This document shows positions 57,841 to 64,000 of a DNA stretch of 64,000 nucleotides, in pieces. How positions within the stretch are numbered: position 1 is the stretch's first letter; each line of letters starts with the position of its first letter. The position numbers and the translations under genes were made by a program. Below the pieces are notes generated by a model. The model was not told where the DNA came from, did not search any database, and saw only the letters and a program-made list of their open reading frames with translations. This stretch comes from Xylaria sp. FL1777 (lineage: Eukaryota > Ascomycota > Sordariomycetes > Xylariales > Xylariaceae), in NCBI GenBank assembly GCA_022578965.1, contig MU400512.1, forward strand, positions 656,794 to 720,793, read 5' to 3'.

Positions 57841-60800
57841 TTTAAAGTTATAAAAATTAGCAAAAATAAAAAAAAAATTCTTAATGCTGCAATAAAATAA
57901 ATATATAATTTTGTTTTAAATAATAATAAACTGCTTAAGCAAAAAGCTTATTATTAACTGTAGAAAAAAAACTTTATTTTAAATAATAAAGATTTAAATG
58001 CTAAAATAAAAAGCAAACAAAAAAGTTAAAAAGAAAAAAAACTTTATTAGCTAAATAACAAGTAGCTAAACTAATTTTTAAATAAAAAATCTAATAATTA
58101 AACTAATATGCTTTATAAAATAAAACTAATAAAAGCTTATAATGTTAAAAAAAACAACTTAATAAACAGCAAGCTAAATAATAGCTTTATTACAACTAAT
58201 TAAAACTTTATATAAAGTACTTTTTATAATATAAATAATACTAAAATTTTGCAAAGCTATATATTAAGCAAAAAAATTAGTATAAATATATTTTAAGCTA
58301 ATTATTATAAGCTTTTAACTAAAAAAGCTACTTTTTATTAAACAAAAAGTAAAAAAAAACTTAAAAAACAAAAAAAAAAGCTTTTTATAAGTTAAACAAT
58401 TAAAAAAATTTATTTAAATAATAATAAATCTTTTATTTAGTTTAATACTAAAAATATACAAATAAACAATAATTTTTATAAGCAAAATATTTTACTAAAA
58501 CTAAAAAACTTTAATTATTAAAAGCTTTAAGAAATTTAAAAAATAAAACTTATAAAAAAAAGCTTAAAATTTAAAAAAATATAAACTAAAAAATCCAAGA
58601 ACTTTTTAAATAAAAAAACAAATGTTATTTTTAAAAACCTTATATTAGAAGTTTTAAAGTACTTTAGTGTTTTTATTTAAACAATTGCTTAAATAAAAGC
58701 TAAGTTATATTTTAAAGCAGCAAAAATGCTTAAACTAATGCTAAAAATAATATTACTACTTTTAAATAACCTTAATAAAAGCTTAAATTAAAAAATTAAA
58801 CTAAATATGCTATAGCTTATTTTAAAAAAAAAAGCAATAAATTAAAATATAAAGCTTAACTAAAAACTTTATTGCAAGAAATCTTAATTTAAATAAACAT
58901 AAAAAATGCTTTTTTTTATAAAAGCATAAACTTTTTAAAAAACAATATAAAATTTTAATAGCTAGCAATTAAAAAAGCATAAAAAAGTTTTTAGCTAATA
59001 TTATAATTAGCTAGTTAGCTTAATAAACATAAATCGTTTAATAATACTTATAAAACTAGCTTTTTATTAAACTATTTAGTAGTATAAATAAATAAAAAAA
59101 TAAAATATAATAGTTTTATTATATATATTTATATGCTTTAATTTAGCTTTATAGCTGCTTTTTTAAAAAAGCAACACTATAAAATAATAAAAGTTCTTTG
59201 TAATTAGAACTAATAAAATAATTAAGTAATATTATTTTTTGCTTATATTGCTTTAAATTTTTAAACGTTAAAAAATAAGCTAAAGTTTAATAAAATACTT
59301 TTTAAGATTTTAAACTAATATAATATTATATATTTATTATTTAAAAATAACTTAAAAAAGCAAAAGTTATTAATTGTTATATTTATGCTGCCTTTAAAAA
59401 AAGTAATATTTTTAGTTAAACTTTAGCTTAGTATTAATTTTACGTTAGTAGCGCTAAAAAAAAGAAATAAGCTTAAAAAACTAACATAACTAGCATTAAT
59501 AGTTTTAAAAAGCGCTAATTAAACTTTTAACCTTTTTAAAATAAAGATTTATAAAAAACATAACAATTATGCTAGTAATAGTAGCTTAAACTTATTTAAA
59601 AAAACATTAAAATATAAGTTTTATAATAAAAAAAACTTAAGCTTAATAAATTATTTTAACTAAAAACACTTAAGCTTTTTAAATTTATGCTTTATATTAA
59701 CTTTACTATTAAAAATATAAAGTATTTTAGCTATATTTTTAAGCGTTATAAAGCTAGAAAAATATATATAGCTTTGCTTAAAGCTTACTATAAAAATAAA
59801 AAACAAAATTTACAAAAAAAATATTACTAGAATTATTAATTTTAAAGCGCAGTTTAGTATTATTATAAACTTATTTATTAATAAAAATAGTTTTGCTACT
59901 AAAAATATAAATATAACTTAAAAAAAATTTAACTAAACTAGTAATTTTATTAAATATATAAAATACTTAAAAATTACTATTTAAATAAATAAAAAATTGC
60001 TGTTTTTTTTGCTATATATAGTTAGCAAAAAACAAGCTATTTACTTTTTGTTGCTAAAAATAAACTTTATTATAAAGTTATAAATAAGTTTATATTTTTA
60101 AAGCCTTTATATAATAGCTAATATAATACTTAAAACTAGCTAAATTATTGTATTAATAATAAACTATATTAAAAAACTAAATTTAAAAGCTTAAAGTTAT
60201 TAGTAATTAAAAAACTAATGTATATTTGCTAAACTACTAGCTTAGTAAATAAGCTATATAAAGCACAAAAATGCTAGATTTTAAATAAGAAATTTAACAA
60301 TTAGCAAAAAAAAATAAAAGTAAAATTAAAAAAACATAGTTTAAAAAAGTATACAAGTATAAACTTTTAAAAAAATTAAAACTTATATAATAATATAACG
60401 TTAGCAGCTTTTTTAACTTTTTTTATATAAAATATCGAACTTTTTAAAAACTTAAAAATATAAAACAATAAAAAAGTTCACGCTATTTTTAATAATAATT
60501 AATTATTTAAAATATTTTTAATTATAATAAAAAAAGCGCTAAAGCAAAAAAATACTAAAAGATTAATAATTATAAAAACTAAAAATTCTGCATATAAATT
60601 AAAAAGCAAATATAACTTAATTATAATTTTAACTTAAGTATTATTAACTTTTTAAGCTTTAAAAACTAACAAATTAATAAAAAATAAAACAATAATTTTA
60701 AATATAATATATAAAACAAAAAATAAAAAGATTTATTCTAAAAATAATGTGCTATTTAATAGTACTATTTTATTTAGATCTTATAAGTAAAAAAAGCAAG

Positions 60801-63800
60801 CTTTAAAAAAAGCAAACTATTATTTAGAAAATCCTGCGTTATTTTAACGAAATAGCATTTATTAAAACATATATTTATGTTTTAGCATTACTTTTAAAAA
60901 TATTTAATTAATTACTAAACAACTAGCTATTTTTTTAAAAAAGCTTTATATAACTAACTTTACTTAACAAAAAGCAGCATTACTAACTAAAATATAGTAT
61001 TGCAAAAAAATAGCACTTTTTTAGAACTTTTTTAAAATAAAAAAAATATATAATAAAATTTTTCTTTTTTATAAAATTAAAACAGTTTTTTATAAAGCAT
61101 AGCAAATATGTAATATTTTAATTTTTAAGCCCTTAAAAAACATTACTATAAAGGTTTTAAAAACTTAACTTAAGTATAGTATTTTTAAAAAAGCTTATAG
61201 TTTATATTGCAATGCTTAGTTTTTAGTGCAAAAAAAAAGTAAAAAAGTTTAGTTAATTAATTTAACTATAAAAATAAACGCAATTATTATATATAATGCT
61301 AATTTTTTTTAAAGCTATAATAAGTTCTTTAAAAAGTTTATAATATATAAAATAATTTTTATAGTTAATTTATTTTTAAAATATAATTAAATATTACTTT
61401 TTATTTTTAGTTAAGCAATAATAGCTTTTTTTATACTGATAAGCTTTTTTTAAATAACTACTTTTTTGCAAAAAGCAACAAATTTAGTAGCTTAATTTCT
61501 AAAAGTGCTATTAAAAGTTTTATATAATATATTACTAATAAAATGCAAACTTTTTTTTAATAACGTAATAATTAAAAAATTTACTACTAAATATAATAAT
61601 TATAAAGTTGCTTTAAGTATTAAGCAGTTTATATTAAAACATTTTAAAAATTTTAATGTTATGCTATTTAATTTTAAGCTAGCTAAAATTATAGCTAGCA
61701 TACTTAAAAATAAATAAGCAAAACAAACAATTAAAATAGTTAGCTATATATGTAGCATTAATAGCAAAAGCTTAGTAAAAACTAAAGTAATAAAAATTTT
61801 TAAGTAAAAAACTTGCAAAAACATTATAAAAGTATAGTTTTTTTTAAAAATAACAGTATATTATTAGATATAAATACAAAAGTATGCTATAATTGTAAAA
61901 CTATTAATAGTTTTATTATAGAAAAATAAGCTGTTTTGCTTTAAAAAACCGCAAAAAAAAGCTATAAAAAAGCTTTAAAAAGCTATTATAATAGTTTTTA
62001 TTCTTATTACTTTTAATTATATAAAAAAACCTATTTAGCTAAAAGTAAATGCTTTTAAAACTAGCTAAAGCGCTATTTTATGCTAAAAAATTAATAAAGC
62101 TATTAAGCTAGCAAAATATAAATTTAGAACATAAAAAAGCTTTAAAAAAAGATATAATGCTATAAAACTAAAAAAACTTACTATTATTAAAACTTTTTAA
62201 AAGTTATATAATTATTTTTATAAGATTACGTTTTATTTAAAAACTAATGCAAAAGTTTTTATAGCTTAGCTAAATAATAAATTTTTAGCATTGTTAAATG
62301 CTTAATTAACAAAATAAATAGTATATATAAAAACCTTTGATTTTATATTTTATTATGTGCTAAAAAAAAAATATACAGCTATTAATAAGCTTTTTAAAAA
62401 ACTTTTTAAGCTATTAAATAAGTTAAATAATTATTAAAAAAAAAATATAAAAAATTTTATTAATTTCTAATTATATATAATAGTTATTACTATTACATAT
62501 AAAAAATTAAGCAATTAATTAATTAAAAGCTTAGTATACTAAAAAATAGAACTTTTGCTATACTTAAAAAAAAACTAAAGCAAAAAAAGTAAGCAAATTG
62601 CTAAGTATTTTATTTTTAAGCAAGTTCTAAAAAAATTTACAACAGAAAAAAAGCAAAATTACTTTAAAAAAAAAGCCCTTAAATTTTTCGTTAATAAATC
62701 TATCTTTTAAAAAAAAGCAAAATCTAAAAAAATGCTAAAAAAAGTTATTAATAACAAAAAAACTTAAAAAGCTTTTATTAAAAAAAACTATAAAAAAATA
62801 ACATATAAAAGCTAAATATTTATAACTTAATAAATAATTTAAAAATATTACTAAAAAAGCTTTTATTAAAACGTTTATATTACGATTGCTAGTTGCTTTA
62901 ATTGCTAAAAATCTACTAATAGTAAAAAAACTAAAAAACATTATTTTAATTACTTTTTAGATTTTTTAGTTTTTTAAGTTATAAATATGCAAACTATGCT
63001 ATTAAACAATAAATTTAAAGCTATTATAAAAACAAAATATAAAATAACAACTTATTTAAAAACTAAACCTTTAAAACATATAGATTTTTTAAAAATACTT
63101 AAATTTATTAAAGAAAAAATTATATTTTAGCATAAAGTTTTTATAAAGATTAAATGTAATAATAGCTCTAAATTTAAAAAAAAAATAAAAAACGCAGTAA
63201 ATATTTTAAGCTATAAAATAAATTATAGCTTAGCTTACTATTTTTAAGCTTAAGGCCTTATTAAAAAAGGCTATAAGCTAATAAAAAAAAGCCTTATATA
63301 AATAATAAATAAAACTAAAAAAAATTAGCTAAAATATTTAAACTTAATAATATAAGCAAATTGCATTTTTATATGCTATTATAGCTATAGCTTATATAAG
63401 CTAGTATATAAAAAAATGCTAATTCTACTAATAAAAAATATAATATTAACGTAAAAAATAATTAAATAGCAAAATATTGCTTTTTATAAAAATTTTATTA
63501 AAGCTAAAGTTAAGTAGCTAAAATGCTATAACTAAAATGTTATAAAAATTAAAGCAATTATAACTAAAAAAAAAAAATTAGCTATAAAAGCTAAATTTTA
63601 AAAAAACGCGTATAAAATTAAGCAACTATTTAAAAAAAGCTTTTTTGTTTTTTTTTATAATACTATGCTTTTAATAAATAAGTTTAACAATAAAAAGCTG
63701 CTATATAAATAAATTAGCTTTTATAAAGTTAAAAAAAATGTTAATTATAAGCAATACTAATTAGCAAAACTAACTAGCAAAAAATTAAAAAAGTTGTTTT

Positions 63801-64000
63801 TTTTTAAAAAATTAAAGCAATTTATATAAAATAACTAAAAGTACTAAAAACTAAAGAATTTTAACTTTAATATATAAACTACTAGTGTTATAACTATTTA
63901 TTAAAAACTAAACTAAAACAATAAAGCTTTTAATAATTAAAGCTATAATAGTTAAGCTATAAAAAATAAAAAAAATATAACAAGTTATAAAAGCTTTTTA

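Larger units (their letters stand above)
50450..64000. mobile_element. Gene-free, extremely A+T-rich block, probably mutated transposon DNA
   Basis: From about 50.45 kb onward the sequence is dominated by A and T, with few C or G, no open frame of real size and stops in all frames. The few frames of 60-70 codons (61505-61717 plus, 62735-62941 minus) are Lys/Asn/Phe/Ile runs expected by chance. It contains at least one retroelement zinc-knuckle remnant and a possible reverse-transcriptase remnant (listed separately). The transition from normal composition takes place within roughly 150 bp. Such blocks in ascomycetes come from repeat-induced point mutation. The block runs off the right edge. 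Confidence 0.85.

Noticed and set aside
61505..62941. Open frames of 70 and 68 codons in the A+T-rich block
   Set aside because: Made of Lys/Asn/Ile/Phe codons expected by chance at this composition.

Overview
The window reads as nuclear DNA of a filamentous ascomycete (Pezizomycotina, possibly a Sordariomycete). Genes are split by short introns with GT(A/G)AGT donors and CTAAY-type branch sites. Families typical of moulds are present (HET domain, DUF6594, PTH11-like membrane protein, CHAT and caspase-like proteases). The last 13.5 kb is an extremely A+T-rich, gene-free block that looks like point-mutated transposon DNA. Most genes below are spliced models that I assembled by hand; the exon joins are given in each entry and the reading frame closes in every one.

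Layout, left to right. 1-2010 is the 3' part of a sugar transporter. 3343-5389 is a complete secreted GH49 dextranase/isopullulanase. 6873-7877 is a DUF6594 membrane protein. 8564-8965 is a three-exon, 90-residue protein. 9786-18525 holds a caspase-like protease, a convergent TPR-CHAT protease, and a second caspase-like protease paralogous to the first. 18978-21434 is a ten-exon cytochrome P450 whose sixth intron contains an assembly gap. 22796-24677 is a HET-domain gene. 25058-26769 is a drug-type MFS pump. 28260-29301 is a CmcJ/AsaB-type oxygenase. It is divergent from 30164-30529, a small unrecognised protein that ends in four near-identical 16-18-residue repeats. Then come a GNAT acetyltransferase, a PTH11/rhodopsin-like membrane protein, an APC permease, a mitochondrial carrier (very G+C-rich), a RINT1/Tip20 vesicle tether, a small SFGIGGAGNIR protein, a divergent protein kinase, a possible pseudogene, and a prenylcysteine oxidase-like flavoprotein. 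From about 50.45 kb to the end there are no genes, only decayed repeats. One of them keeps a retroviral-type zinc knuckle with exact spacing.

Three things deserve attention. First, the caspase / TPR-CHAT / caspase group with a HET gene 4 kb away looks like a regulated-cell-death or non-self-recognition neighbourhood. Second, the repeat protein at 30164-30529 varies almost only at synonymous third positions between repeats, so the peptide sequence is under selection, and it shares a promoter region with an oxygenase. Third, surviving C residues in the A+T-rich block are nearly always preceded by a purine, with TpC/GpA almost absent. This is not the CpA-centred pattern of classical RIP.
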